From assembly GCF_964340395.1 (NCBI RefSeq), contig NC_135551.1:6584463-6648462 (forward strand): 64,000 bases of DNA. The letters run 5' to 3'. A program made the position numbers and the translations under genes. The notes under the pieces were generated by a model. That model had not been told where the DNA came from. It was given only the letters and a program-made list of their open reading frames with translations, and ran no database searches. The stretch comes from Glandiceps talaboti. Its lineage: Eukaryota > Hemichordata > Enteropneusta > Spengelidae. This document shows, piece by piece, positions 24,221 to 35,634 of this stretch. Position 1 is the first letter of the stretch. Every line of letters begins with the position of its first letter.

Positions 24221-24314
24221 ATGAAGAAGCAGTTGTGGTTAATTTGTTTGGAACTGTTTTTAGCGTTTGGATATTATGCCTGCCAAGCAACAAGTACTGT
24301 TTATGACGATGATG
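24221..24314 (+). CDS. Signal-peptide first exon, copy A
   Basis: The exon begins with ATG at 24221 and ends at a consensus donor GTAAGTG, after 31 codons plus one base (phase 1). It encodes MKKQLWLICLELFLAFG followed by YYACQATSTVYDDD. That is a short basic N-terminus, a hydrophobic core of about 14 residues and a plausible cleavage region around YYACQA, so a secretory signal peptide. The phase-1 end matches phase-1 acceptors downstream: the paired exons at 24934 and 25568, and also the trefoil exon at 57405. The exon is intact in B and has lost its ATG in C. The mature protein is unknown. The call rests on the signal-peptide pattern and the splice site. Confidence 0.6.
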
Positions 24315-24933
24315 GTAAGTGATTCGAGTATAAATATCAGTGGTAGAATTTATCAAATGAGACGAAACCTTAAAAAGTGAAACCTTTTACTTAAAAAAAA
24401 CAATATCGCTACGCTGCGCACTCGGTTAGTATAATATTGTCACTATGATAGCCCAAACCGAGTTTGTTAACAAATAAAATTAAATATTTTGAATAGTCTA
24501 GTTGAACACACCCAAAATATGCATATCTAGATCTGACTTTAAGAAAAAGGGTTAAATGTATATTTTCATTCATATCGTGGTATTCTGAAATGTTTTATGA
24601 ACTCTTCGACACTATTTAGTTTAGTGTTTACTGGGATGATCAAGCAGTCGTATGTATCCCAGGAAACTTCCTGGAATGTGTTCGGATGCAGATTATATTT
24701 TGTCGTACTCACAATTCCTAATAAACCTGCAATATGTTTCATGTAAATACTAATTATGTGCAAATACATAATCTAAAAGAAATAATAAAAAGAATAGTTT
24801 GTTTCCGCTTATGCTCAAGTTTAGAATAGGTGGGTAGGTAGATATGCTATTTTTTATGTGTGAGTGGAAATATCTAGTTAATGTTTTCTATTGTCTTCAA
24901 AATGGTCTCTGTGTTATTTATTTTTCTTATCAG

Positions 24934-25070
24934 ATGTACAGCCATTAAATATTAGAAAATCAGTTTATATTTTAGCATCGAGCATTTCTCGCGAGACATC
25001 ACAATTTGTTGCTATTTTATTTTATCTTTTCTTGATTAAGCAAAAACAAAAGATTTGGGATAGGCAGTGA
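24934..25070 (+). CDS. Possible second exon 2a, copy A
   Basis: An acceptor TTTTTCTTATCAG precedes a phase-1 open stretch of 44 codons ending in TGA. It starts DVQPLNIRKSVY and contains SISRETSQF. It is clearly related to exon 2b 0.6 kb downstream, which starts DVPPLQIGRIVLY and contains TISCETSQF, so the pair arose by exon duplication. The frame joins the signal-peptide exon in phase. I recognise no domain. The hydrophobic tail after QFVAILFY may be read-through into non-coding sequence. Confidence 0.35.
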
Positions 25071-25567
25071 AAAAGTAGGTGGGGTAACCAGAACCAAACA
25101 ATTATTTTCTGTACGCCTAACATACAATCTAATAGTCAGCATGTACAATGCACATACAGAACGAACGCTACTCACTGAGGATTCTAATACATAAAATATG
25201 GAACGCCCAACGCCCAACATTTTATGTTTAAATCTATTACTTTCGGCGACAATAGTATTAAAGATAAACTTCAAAAAAAGTTCAAAACAACTGTTAGCAG
25301 TATAGAAACTACCATGCCTTGTTGGTTTTGCGAGATCACACAAGGCCTTAACTAACAGAATCGAGCACACTTCTCAATTTGATGTATGTTCTTCCTTTTC
25401 TCCCTTTCCTCTCTCCCCATAAGGTAAAAAAAATCGCGTGCTTCCGATTACGGTAAACTTTTAGAATTCGTGAGGTTGGTATAGGTTCTTTTCATGTGTG
25501 AGTGTCTAGTTCAGGTAGTTATGTCATCCGCTGTTTTCCGTATGTGTTATTGGTTTCTTCTTATCAG

Positions 25568-25716
25568 ATGTACCGCCATTACAGATTGGAAGAATAGTTT
25601 TATACTGTCAAGTTATGCTGATTTCAGTTTCCGCATCTACTATTTCTTGCGAGACTTCACAATTTTCGCGATTTTATTATTTTTCGAATCAGAAAAGTTT
25701 GTTTTTTCAGGCCTGA
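25568..25716 (+). CDS. Possible second exon 2b, copy A
   Basis: An acceptor TTTCTTCTTATCAG is followed by a phase-1 open frame of 48 codons ending in TGA. The frame starts DVPPLQIGRIVLYCQ and continues through LISVSASTISCETSQF. It is related to exon 2a and present in B (34385-34533) and C (from 43717, stop after CETS). The first 30 codons are best conserved among copies. No convincing donor is visible, so it is either a terminal exon or a decayed one. No domain is recognised. Confidence 0.35.
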
Positions 25717-26345
25717 TGGCGCACGAGTCCAATTTTGAATTAAAATTTGACAAATGCTTCTCTTGAGTTTCCCACATGAGACACGCCACAGAGGATATGA
25801 GCATTTCAGAGTTACAGTTATATTTATAGTTCCCTTTTAAAATTCCATGATTCGCACTAATTTCAAATGCTTTGCTACAATTATCTCCAATATTGCGACA
25901 CTCGTGTTTTGGTTTGCATTTGTGTGGAATTAAAATTGATGTCAGGTATTCTTCAATTGGCATTTCTATAAGACTGAATGACAAAATTATTCACACACAT
26001 CTATCAGAGCACTGAATGGCAAAACAACTAATTTATTAACTTGAGGAAAGTTACATGAGATAGTTGATTTCACAGGGACATAGTTATGACATGGTCAGTG
26101 GAATATTGTGTAGTTATTACTGCATCTTTTTATTTGTAAGGAGGCATTTGGAAGTGTAAAATCATTTTCATGAAGGTACACGCGAGCAACCATACTGCTA
26201 TCAACCGTGTCCAATGAACCGATATTTTAGCTAAATGAAAGAATTCCACCAATATTCACTTGTTGTCTGACTTTCTTTATAGCACCATATGTACACCCCA
26301 CCAGTGCTTAAACTTCTTAACGTATACTTCACTTTATGTTTACAG

Positions 26346-26483
26346 TTTGGTCACAAACATTACACAAAACCTCCTTCGAGCAAACAAGCTATTGAAAGCC
26401 AACATATTGCAGGCTCAGATTTTGGCACATACACGAGTACTGATTCAAAGTTAGATATAACCTCCATGTTTATAACACACTAA
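26346..26483 (+). CDS. Possible terminal exon, copy A
   Basis: After an acceptor TTTATGTTTACAG comes a 45-codon phase-0 frame ending in TAA. It starts FGHKHYTKPPSSKQAIESQ and contains GSDFGTYTSTDSKLDITSM. The composition (Ser, Thr, Asp, Lys rich) suits a cytoplasmic tail. The phase does not match exons 2a or 2b directly, so an unseen exon would be needed. In copy C the same stretch is split by the 3.9-kb foldback element. Confidence 0.35.
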   Translation, partial: FGHKHYTKPPSSKQAIESQHIAGSDFGTYTSTDSKLDITSMFITH

Positions 26484-26809
26484 TTCTCACATTGAAAGAC
26501 ATAAATTCATCTAGATTACAAGTTAAACCAGATTTAAACTGAATGCTTCGTGTATAGGGCCAAACTATAGAATGGCGGAATGCAACATTCTGAGCTGTAG
26601 GTAGCGTACATGATGTACCCTTAATAGGAAATGTAAATAAATGAAAGTATATGACATCTGAAGACTGTATACTTAGTCTTATCATATTGCCTAATAATCG
26701 ACAGATCATTAAGAAACTGGGGGCGCTGTACTCGAAGCAACGAGTCGCTCGTCTGAACTTCCAATTTTGTTTAGTTTCTCTTTCATTCTGCTTGAAATAC
26801 ACAACATGA

Positions 26810-28995
26810 AGTGTAATGATTCCAACGCCGAGAAAGCAGTTAACCTATGTCATGGTTACTTGATGTTGTCTGGAAGCTGCAAAGAGAGAAGATTTGGCAA
26901 GCCACCGATACAACATTAATAAAAAACTTCATCTAACAACAAGACGGAGCCCGTACGAGACAAAGGCAATGTCAAGGTCATTGACGTCGATACTTCTGAC
27001 CAATTTCAGAATCTATTGTGACCTAGTTTAACACAAGTAGAAGATATTGGGAACGACATAGCGAGGTGAAATACCAGCAAACAGAATTGAACAATTCGAT
27101 GAAAATTTTTTAACGCCAAGTTTGAGGTAATGTTATTCCTCCTGGACGTGATGTCGCGTATCAATGCACAACCGACTACAGGGAGACCACACAAAACAGT
27201 GTCAACGCGTATATATACTAGAGAAAAAGCTTGAAAGACTCAACCAATGTTACCGAAGAATAAACATAGAGGTGAGTGGTGTACCAGAACGAGTTAATGA
27301 AGATGTCACTATCACAGTATTATCTATCTTCAAGAAAATAAATCCTGCGATATAAGAGTGACATTGAGATCGCCCATCGTTATGAAAGCTGGCGATCAAC
27401 CAAGTAACGGCGACAGTCAGTCTTAACGTGTGCGACCAAGACCCATCATTGTAAGATTTACCACAAGAGAAGCAACATAATGAAAACTAAAAAAAAATTA
27501 TTAGTGCAAGATAGTTAAGATTTGACAATTCGTCTAAATGTTTTTAAAAAAATGAAAATCTACTTCCCACAACATGTCACTGTAGAAGGTAAACTCTGTA
27601 AGAAAGGAAGCTGGATACATATTTCTATAGACAAACAATGGTAAAGTATATGTGAAGAAGAACCCCCAAGCAAGACCAATCATCAATCCAAGTGAAGCTG
27701 ATTTTTTCCCGTATAGACTATTATATTGACTATCTTACTTCAATACTGTACTGTTTCATATGAATTCATCCAGTGGATTACGTATTATAGTGATAACCAT
27801 GTCATTACAGTCTGCATGATGAGTACATACCATGGCTGGGCATACACTTATAAATTAAAGGGAATTGTTTGATGTAAATCTCTCTTCTCTCCCACCGAGT
27901 AACTTTAATGAACATTACAAGTCAGGGCTCATGTCAACATCAGATATTTACACTAAAACGTTGACACCTTAAAAGTACTTTGCAAACATAATATTCATTC
28001 TAAATTTGTAATAATAGGTATTTTAGATATATGGGATGCAAGTAATTTAAGTATCTGTAAAGAGGGTAGGGGGTGGGGCTTTCATCCATTCATCTTTAAT
28101 TGACACAAAACTTAAAACAAATGTAAATCACTCAGACTCGCTCTGGGTGGAGGTACCAGTCAGTAATTTCAAAATAACCAAATACCGATATTACCAAGTT
28201 TCAAAATGGTCTAATTGATGTATTGAATAACTTTAGATGTGACAGAACCAATTGTATCTTAATTGGAGATTTCAATATTTATGATACACTATCAATATCG
28301 ATTCTTATTTTACATCTTTAGAGTGTCTTAGTATACAGCAGTTGGTTTCTACTCTAACCAGAGTGTCTAGTTCATCTGAAAAAAATAATTGACCATATCT
28401 ACACCAATGTAAATCAATATCCCATCCACGTTGGTACTATAACTACATATAGTTCAGACCATTTCCCTAGGGAGTATTTGCCTTCTTGGAAAACATTCCA
28501 GTAAGGTTATCATATCAATAGAAACCCACATTTTCATTTTGAAATTATGAATCTTATAGTTCTGCTCGATTCTATGGGGATCTTGCAAACGCTCCTTGGG
28601 GAAGAATCTACGACTGTATGTACTGATGTCAATGACGCATATAATAATTTGTACAATTTTTTTCAATGAAATCTTTAGTAAACATGCGCCTATTACATTA
28701 AAAAGGTCAAATGTTGATGCTGTTGACGTTAATAATTACAAACCAATATAGACATATACTGTTATCTAAATTTTAAAATGCTAGATAAATGTATTACAGC
28801 GATATTTTTATGGAAATAAGAATGACACTGACTTAATTCGAAAAAACATCAAACAAGTACTTGGGAATCTAACGTTAAATGCTAAACAATCTCTGCCAGA
28901 TAGCCTACTATAAACTTAAATAATGTTGAATGTATACTATCTACTGTTAGTGCACTAAATCATTACTTAGATGCCCCAGGATCAATCTTTTAGCT
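26810..28995 (+). pseudogene. Decayed LINE (ORF1 and endonuclease part), copy A
   Basis: An ORF1-like stretch begins near 26810 (KCNDCNAEKAVNLC in another frame). It includes LEKKLERLNQ, INIEVSGVPERVNED and, after a frameshift, DIEIAHRYE and RPIINPSEAD, as in LINE ORF1 coiled-coil proteins. Endonuclease pieces follow between about 27905 and 28490: KFVII-DIWD, ILIGDFNI, STLTRVSSSSE, IDHIYTNV and SDHFP. Many stops and shifts make it non-functional. B and C have the same remnant, so it predates the segment duplication. Confidence 0.75.
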
Positions 28996-29290
28996 GGTCC
29001 GATGTAAAAAAAACCATCGCCCCCCCCCCCCCGGAGAAATTTACCAGGCCCTGACTCTCGCCAAGAATAAAACTAATCGTAGACTGAACATTTATCACTT
29101 TTAGGTGAAGTGTGGATGAACGGAGAACACTTATAACAGAGAATAGTCTATCATCTGCCAGTAGGAGCATCATTGCATGTATTCGTATGTAATCAAATCA
29201 AATGTCAACATGAGAGTGTATAGCGATCAATATGTTTGGCCTACCGGAAGTCAGTCATTTGAGTCACTCCACATCCCTGTGATCGGACCT
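28990..29290. repeat. Right arm of the long inverted-repeat pair, copy A
   Basis: Reverse-complement partner of 21953-22260, best over 29140-29290. A poly-C run and then a GA/A-rich tract flank it. Present in B near 37810-38110. Absent from C, which is truncated before this point. Confidence 0.65.
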
Positions 29291-29299
29291 TCATCAGAA

Positions 29300-29946
29300 G
29301 AAAAAAATAAAAAAAAATAAAAAGTTTTTTTTTTAAAAGTTGAAAAAAGAAAAAGTTGAAAAAAAAGGTAGAAAAAAAAGTTCAAACAAAATATTTTGAC
29401 TTTCAATAATCCTTAAAAACATTCTGGTTTGACGAAAAATGAAACATTAATCTCAAATAAATGAAAACTTGTTTGGATTAAATAATGTTAACATGGAATA
29501 AAGTGTGGAATCCATCGAAAAAACTACACATAAACATTTAAAATTAGTTTGTAACTACGGAAAATATAAAATACTACAGCTAAAATAGAATAATAATTTT
29601 GACCTGATCGGCTTGCAATAGTCGTCTTCGGAATTACCCTCTGCTTCGGCTGAATCACATTGGACAGTAGTAGTTTCATCTTAGGAAATCTGCGAATTGG
29701 ATGTCGATTGCAGTGAGCTTAAGGTTTCGGCGATGTCATCCTGACGATTTTAATGTAACGTGCATAGTCTATTTCACGATCAATTGGGATTTCTAAGGAC
29801 ATTGTAGTAGGTTATAATATGAGCTGTGAATAGATTTGTTTACGCTTTGAAATGTTGAGTTGATTTCGGAAGTTAGACGGTCACGTGTGAGATCTGGCGG
29901 GAAGGTGTTGCCCAGAGATAACACGTGATTCACCTTCTTTAAAAAT
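29300..29946. other. Copy A, non-coding right end
   Basis: A-rich tract (about 29300-29385), then AT-rich sequence with no recognised exon. The segment ends at GTGATTCACCTTC and AAAAATGAT, where copy B starts. Confidence 0.5.
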
Positions 29947-30849
29947 GATGTGTGTTATCTATGCTAATAAGGTCATTTACACAGCCTTGCCTCCCTATGC
30001 CAGATTTTAACATCCAACATTTAGTTGGAACATTTCGGGATCATGAATTGAAGATATTAAAATGACATGTTGCTGTTAAATATCGACGTATTCTATAGCA
30101 TCGATAATAACAACAGGATCAATATAGCTTAGACAAAGAACATACTCATTCGTTTATTTGACTAATGTCACATGTTTATTGTATATGATTTGTTGACAAA
30201 TAGAAATGATAGGATTGATGCTAATAATAAAGCTGAAAGAATTATAACACTGTATATACATATAAATCGATTTTAAAACTGTAATATAATAACTGGTGCC
30301 TCACTGTCTGCTACATGGTAGCAAATACATTCTAAAACTAAAATAACTGATTGCGCTATTCTTTGAAGAAGCATAGCAAAATAAGGAATTATTCTAATCT
30401 GATCAGGAATATGTTGTATAATAACAATAATTTTTGTACAGTATCATGAATTATAATAAAGCGGATTTATAATACCCTTGCTCTCCGAAGAGTTCCAGGT
30501 GCAGACACAGAGCTATTAAGAAAAAAGGGGATAGAGAGAAACAATTTCAAAGCATGGAAGGATGTACAGAGAAGTATGTAACCGATTGAGAGTTGAACAA
30601 TTGAAATAGGCATGTTTTAAGGGCAGAGCTGAAGGAAGAATTAATGCGAGAATGGGCATGGAGCTGAAAGAAAAATTAATGCGAGAGTGAGCGTGACAAA
30701 GACTGGGGATGACTGCCACATATTGAAGGCGCAGTGAAGTGATATGAATATGTGTTCAAAGCCATCACCGAATAACACAAACACAGAATAATAAATATTG
30801 TCGTCGGACGATATCATTAATTCTATGATTGTTTTTATATTTCTTCCCC

Positions 30850-30922
<73 letters not shown>

Positions 30923-31133
30923 TATATACACATACAAATGAAAGAAGACGAGTCTGATATTACATTGTGGATTTACACTACGGACCGTTTCACCAGAAGG
31001 ATCGTCGGGTGTAATAGTGCACCCGACGATCCTTCTGGTGAAACGGTCCGTAGTGTAAATCCACAATGTAATATCAGACTCGTCTTCTTTCATGTGATCG
31101 AGCACTCTACTTGGCGAAAGAAGAATGAAACTC

Positions 31134-31215
<82 letters not shown>
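30850..31215. mobile_element. Foldback element in (TA)n, copy B
   Basis: Same palindrome as in copy A, arms within 30938-31093, with TA tracts of different length on both sides. Confidence 0.8.
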
Positions 31216-31217
<2 letters not shown>

Positions 31218-33039
31218 CTTTTGTACTTATATTGTTGTCTTATATATATATATTTCAAGTTTTTTTATCGTTCATTTATTTTTTAATTTATGTGATTTTG
31301 TTTCGAAACGGCTATAGGACCATACATGGCAGGGGTGTGGCGTAGCTCTGATATGGTCGACTTCCGGTAGGCCTAACACATCTGCTCACTTAATTAGAGT
31401 ACATACGAATACATATACAATGGCACTCCTATTGGCAGATGGTATACTTTTTTGTGTTCTAAGTGCTCTCTATTCAAGTAATTGCGATTAAATGTTCCAT
31501 GTCTTATTCTGACCTACTCAACAGAGGGCAAAAGGTTGAAGTCGGGGACTAGTGATTTCTCCGATGAAGGGGTTGGGGGTGTGTGTGTGTGTGTGTGGGG
31601 GGGGGGGGGATCAGTTGAGTTTTGATTTATCTATCGGGCCATCAAACAGACGCTGAACCTGAGGCATCTTTAAAAACAGCAACAGGCTGATCCTATCTAT
31701 GGCCAGTAGTTGACATGTTGTTTACTCTCCATTGTTCCACAGAGTACATTCTAGGACCTATGCAATCTACGAAATATATTTAACACATATAACACATCGT
31801 TGCATTACTGATTCGCCATTTTAAAGCAGAAATAGAGGCAAAAATATGTCAACCACAAAAGTCCAATAAATATATTTCTGATGAGGAGCGGAATGATTAT
31901 AATTCCCTTGGGTCCACAACAGAGACATCAAAACAGAAAGGACAGAAATATATAGGAGAGCAGGAATTGATTTTGTTGATGTGCCATATAGTGAATGGTA
32001 TTATTTGATAATATCATCTAATGTCCAATATTTGACGGTACATGTTGCCTGAGCCATCAGAGGTACTTTTTATCGGATAATATCGGATAAAATCTGACTT
32101 AGAGTGTAAAATATAATACCAGACCCTAATATTAGTCTTCTCACGTACAAAGTACTTTTTATCGGATACCATCGTCTAAAAGTAAGTTCTAACCCACATC
32201 TAAGCTAGAGTGTAATATTAGAATTTACCCGATAATGAATATTTGTGCAGTGTCGTGCCTTGATGAAAAATCCGGAAACATAATGCATTTTCAAAACCGA
32301 GTATCATGATCAGCTCTGTGTATGAAGAATCCGTTTGAAGTTTTTCAGGGAATTGACGCCACGGCCGTTTTGGTTAGAATGATCCAAACATTATGTTTGT
32401 CATGTTACAAGAGGACTTTGTCATATGAACTAGGTAAGATTGACGTGCAATGTTTTCCTTGTCTCTCCCCCTCCCATCTCAGTTTTGCGTCGCCAGTACT
32501 TGTACTCGCGATCGTAGTACAATCTTGAATTTATTTTTACACAATAAATGTGTCTACTGTCATTGACGAAATTTGTCTTTTCCGTATCTTTTTAAAGCCT
32601 GTATTAAGCTGCTATGCTGTTTAATGGCGTACAAACCCTCCAATTGAAGCGAAAATACAATCAAACGATTATATAAGAAAAAAATATATCCTTGATCCAC
32701 ACAGATTAATAGATTGGCATCATAATACGTATTTCGTAGCCATACGATTATATCTGCCTGCGGGAGTCGAGTACGACAAAATTCCCAGACCAGTTTGTAA
32801 TGTTACCGACTTATGAATATGCTTTAGTCGCCTGCTAAATATAACTCAAATGGTTACCTGTGTGCGTACAGTCGATACCGCATATACCATCTGTCTTGTA
32901 GTTTCTACGTCTTCAGACGCTGTAAGTTTTCTTGAGTATGGGTTGCATGTAGCTCGTTCTCCTGATATCCTGTGTATCAAATTAATATTTAGTACAAAAT
33001 GTCACTTTATTAGGGTTTCTTGCAATCACTGAAAACGCA

Positions 33040-33133
33040 ATGAAGAAGCAGTTGTGGTTAATTTGTCTTGAACTGTTTTTAGCGTTTGGATATTATGCCT
33101 GCCAAGCAACAAGTACTGTTTATGACGATGATG
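33040..33133 (+). CDS. Signal-peptide first exon, copy B
   Basis: Same exon as at 24221 in copy A: ATG, MKKQLWLICLELFLAFG, and donor GTAAGTG after 31 codons plus one base. The protein sequence is unchanged from A; the one substitution in the exon (TTGGAA to CTTGAA around LE) is synonymous at the residues I compared. An intact start and donor in two copies fit function, but the duplication is recent enough that neutrality could explain this too. Confidence 0.6.
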
Positions 33134-33750
33134 GTAAGTGATTCGAGTATAAATATCAGTGGTAGAATTTAACAAATGAGACGAAACCTTAAAAAGTGAA
33201 ACCTTTTACTTAAAAAAAACAATATCTCTACGCTGCGCACTCGGTTAGTATAATATTGTCACTATGATAGCCCAAACCGAGTTTGTTAACAAATAAAATT
33301 AAATATTTTGAATAGTCTAGTTGAACACACCCAAAATATGCATATCTAGATCTGACTTTAAGAAAAAGGGTTAAATGTATATTTTCATTCATATCGTGGT
33401 ATTCTGAAAAGTTTTATGAACTCTTCGACACTATTTAGTTTAGTGTTTACTGGGATGATCAAGCAGTCGTATGTATCCCAGGAAACTTCCTGGAATGTGT
33501 TCGGATGCAGATTATATTTTGTCGTACACAATTCCTAATAAACCTGCAATATGTTTCATGTAAATACTAATTATGTGCAAATACATAATCTAAAAGAAAT
33601 AATAAAAAGAATAGTTTGTTTCCGCTTATGCTCAAGTTTAGAATAGGTGGGTAGGTAGATATGCTATTTTTTATGTGTGAGTGGAAATATCTAGTTAATG
33701 TTTTCTATTGTCTTCAAAATGGTCTCTGTGTTATTTATTTTTCTTATCAG

Positions 33751-33887
33751 ATGTACAGCCATTAAATATTAGAAAATCAGTTTATATTTTAGCATCGAGC
33801 ATTTCTCGCGAGACATCACAATTTGTTGCTATTTTATTTTATCTTTTCTTGATTAAGCAAAAACAAAAGATTTGGGATAGGCAGTGA
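33751..33887 (+). CDS. Possible second exon 2a, copy B
   Basis: Counterpart of 24934-25070, with the same acceptor, phase and stop. No domain is recognised. Confidence 0.33.
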
Positions 33888-34384
33888 AAAAGTAGGTGGG
33901 GTAAAAAGAACCAAACAATTATTTTCTGTACGCCTAACATACAATCTAATAGTCAGCATGTACAATGCACATACAGAACGAACGCTACTCACTGAGGATT
34001 CTAATACATAAAATATGGAACGCCCAACGCCCAACATTTTATGTTTAAATCTATTACTTTCGGCGACAATAGTATTAAAGATAAACTTCAAAAAAAGTTC
34101 AAAACAACTGTTAGCAGTATAGAAACTACCATGCCTTGTTGGTTTTGCGAGATCACACAAGGCCTTAACTAACAGAATCGAGCACACTTCTCAATTTGAT
34201 GTATGTTCTTCCTTTTCTCCCTTTCCTCTCTCCCCATAAGGTAAAAAAAATCGCGTGCTTCCGATTACGGTAAACTTTTAGAATTCGTGAGGTTGGTATA
34301 GGTTCTTTTCATGTGTGAGTGTCTAGTTCAGGTAGTTATGTCATCCGCTGTTTTCCGTATGTGTTATTGGTTTCTTCTTATCAG

Positions 34385-34533
34385 ATGTACCACCATTACA
34401 GATTGGAAGAATAGTTTTATACTGTCAATTTATGCTGATTTCAGTTTCCGCATCTACTATTTCTTGCGAGACTTCACAATTTTCGCGATTTTATTATTTT
34501 TCGAATCAGAAAAGTTTGTTTTTTCAGGCCTGA
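34385..34533 (+). CDS. Possible second exon 2b, copy B
   Basis: Counterpart of 25568-25716. It differs by one silent change in the VPPL codons and by CQF for CQV. Same phase-1 start and TGA. Confidence 0.35.
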
Positions 34534-35173
34534 TGGCGCACGAGTCCAATTTTGAATTAAAATTTGACAAATGCTTCTCTTGAGTTTCCCACATGAGACA
34601 CGCCACAGAGGATATGAGCATTTCAGAGTTACAGTTATATTTATAGTTCCCTTTTAAAATTCCATGATTCGCACTAATTTCAAATGCTTTGCTACAATTT
34701 CTCCAATATTGCGACACTCGTGTTTTGGTTTGCATTTGTGTAGAATTAAAATTGATGTCAGGTATTCTTCAATTGGCATTTCTATAAGACTGAATGACAA
34801 AATTATTCACACACATCTATCAGAGCACTGAATGGCAAAACAACTAATTTATTAACTTGAGGAAAGTTACATGAGATAGTTGATTTCACAGGGACATAGT
34901 TATGACATGGTCAGTGGAATATTGTGTAGTTATTACTGCATCTTTTTATTTGTAAGGAGGCATTTGGAAGTGTAAAATCATTTTCATGAAGGTACACGCG
35001 AGCAACCATACTGCTATCAACCGTGTCCAATGAACCGATATTTAGCTAAATGAAAGAATTCCACCAATATTCACTTGTTGTCTGACTTTCTTTATAGCAC
35101 CATATGTACCCCCACCCCACACACCCCACCAGTGCTTAAACTTCTTAACGTATACTTCACTTTATGTTTACAG

Positions 35174-35311
35174 TTTGGTCACAAACATTACACAAAACCT
35201 CCTTCGAGCAAACAAGCTATTGAAAGCCAACATATTGCAGGCTCAGATTTTGGCACATACACGAGTACTGATTCAAAGTTAGATATAACCTCCATGCTTA
35301 TAACACACTAA
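35174..35311 (+). CDS. Possible terminal exon, copy B
   Basis: Counterpart of 26346-26483, with the same acceptor and TAA. One replacement (SMLITH for SMFITH) at the end. Confidence 0.35.
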   Translation, partial: FGHKHYTKPPSSKQAIESQHIAGSDFGTYTSTDSKLDITSMLITH

Positions 35312-35634
35312 TTCTCACATTGAAAGACATAAATTCATCTAGATTACAAGTTAAACCAGATTTAAACTGAATGTTTCGTGTATAGGGCCAAACTATAGAA
35401 TGGCGGAATGCAACATTCTGAGCTGTAGGTAGCGTACATGATGTACCCTTAATAGGAAATGTAAGTAAATGAAAGTATATGACATCTGAAGACTGTATAC
35501 TTAGTCTTATCATATTGCCTAATAATCGACAGATCATTAAGAAACTGGGGGCGCTGTACTCGAAGCAACGAGTCGCTCGTCTGAACTTCCAATTTTGTTT
35601 AGTTTCTCTTTCATTCTGCTTGAAATACACAACA

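Larger units (their letters stand above)
20198..29946. repeat. Large tandem segment, copy A (about 9.7 kb)
   Basis: Copy A aligns with copy B over almost its whole length, with only scattered substitutions and small indels. It carries a (TA)n hairpin, candidate host exons on +, an old LINE remnant and an inverted-repeat pair. Relative to B it has a private 554-bp insertion at 22632-23185. It also keeps a segment of about 60 bp near 20770-20830 that B has lost. It ends in GTGATTCACCTTC and AAAAATGAT, the same end as copy B. Confidence 0.93.

Noticed and set aside
25017-25370. Reverse-strand 117-residue frame in A and B
   Set aside because: It is antisense to exon 2a and its flank, has no recognised domain and is not kept in C.
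26470-26802. Reverse-strand 110-residue frame conserved in A, B and C (also 48468-48989)
   Set aside because: It survives because the copies are recent and, in C, its middle is altered by a frameshifting A-run. It has no domain and lies antisense to the leader of the LINE remnant.
29255-29285. Hammerhead ribozyme on the minus strand (CTGATGAAGGTCCG)
   Set aside because: The first core strand is present, but no GAAAC strand or closing stem follows at a usable distance.
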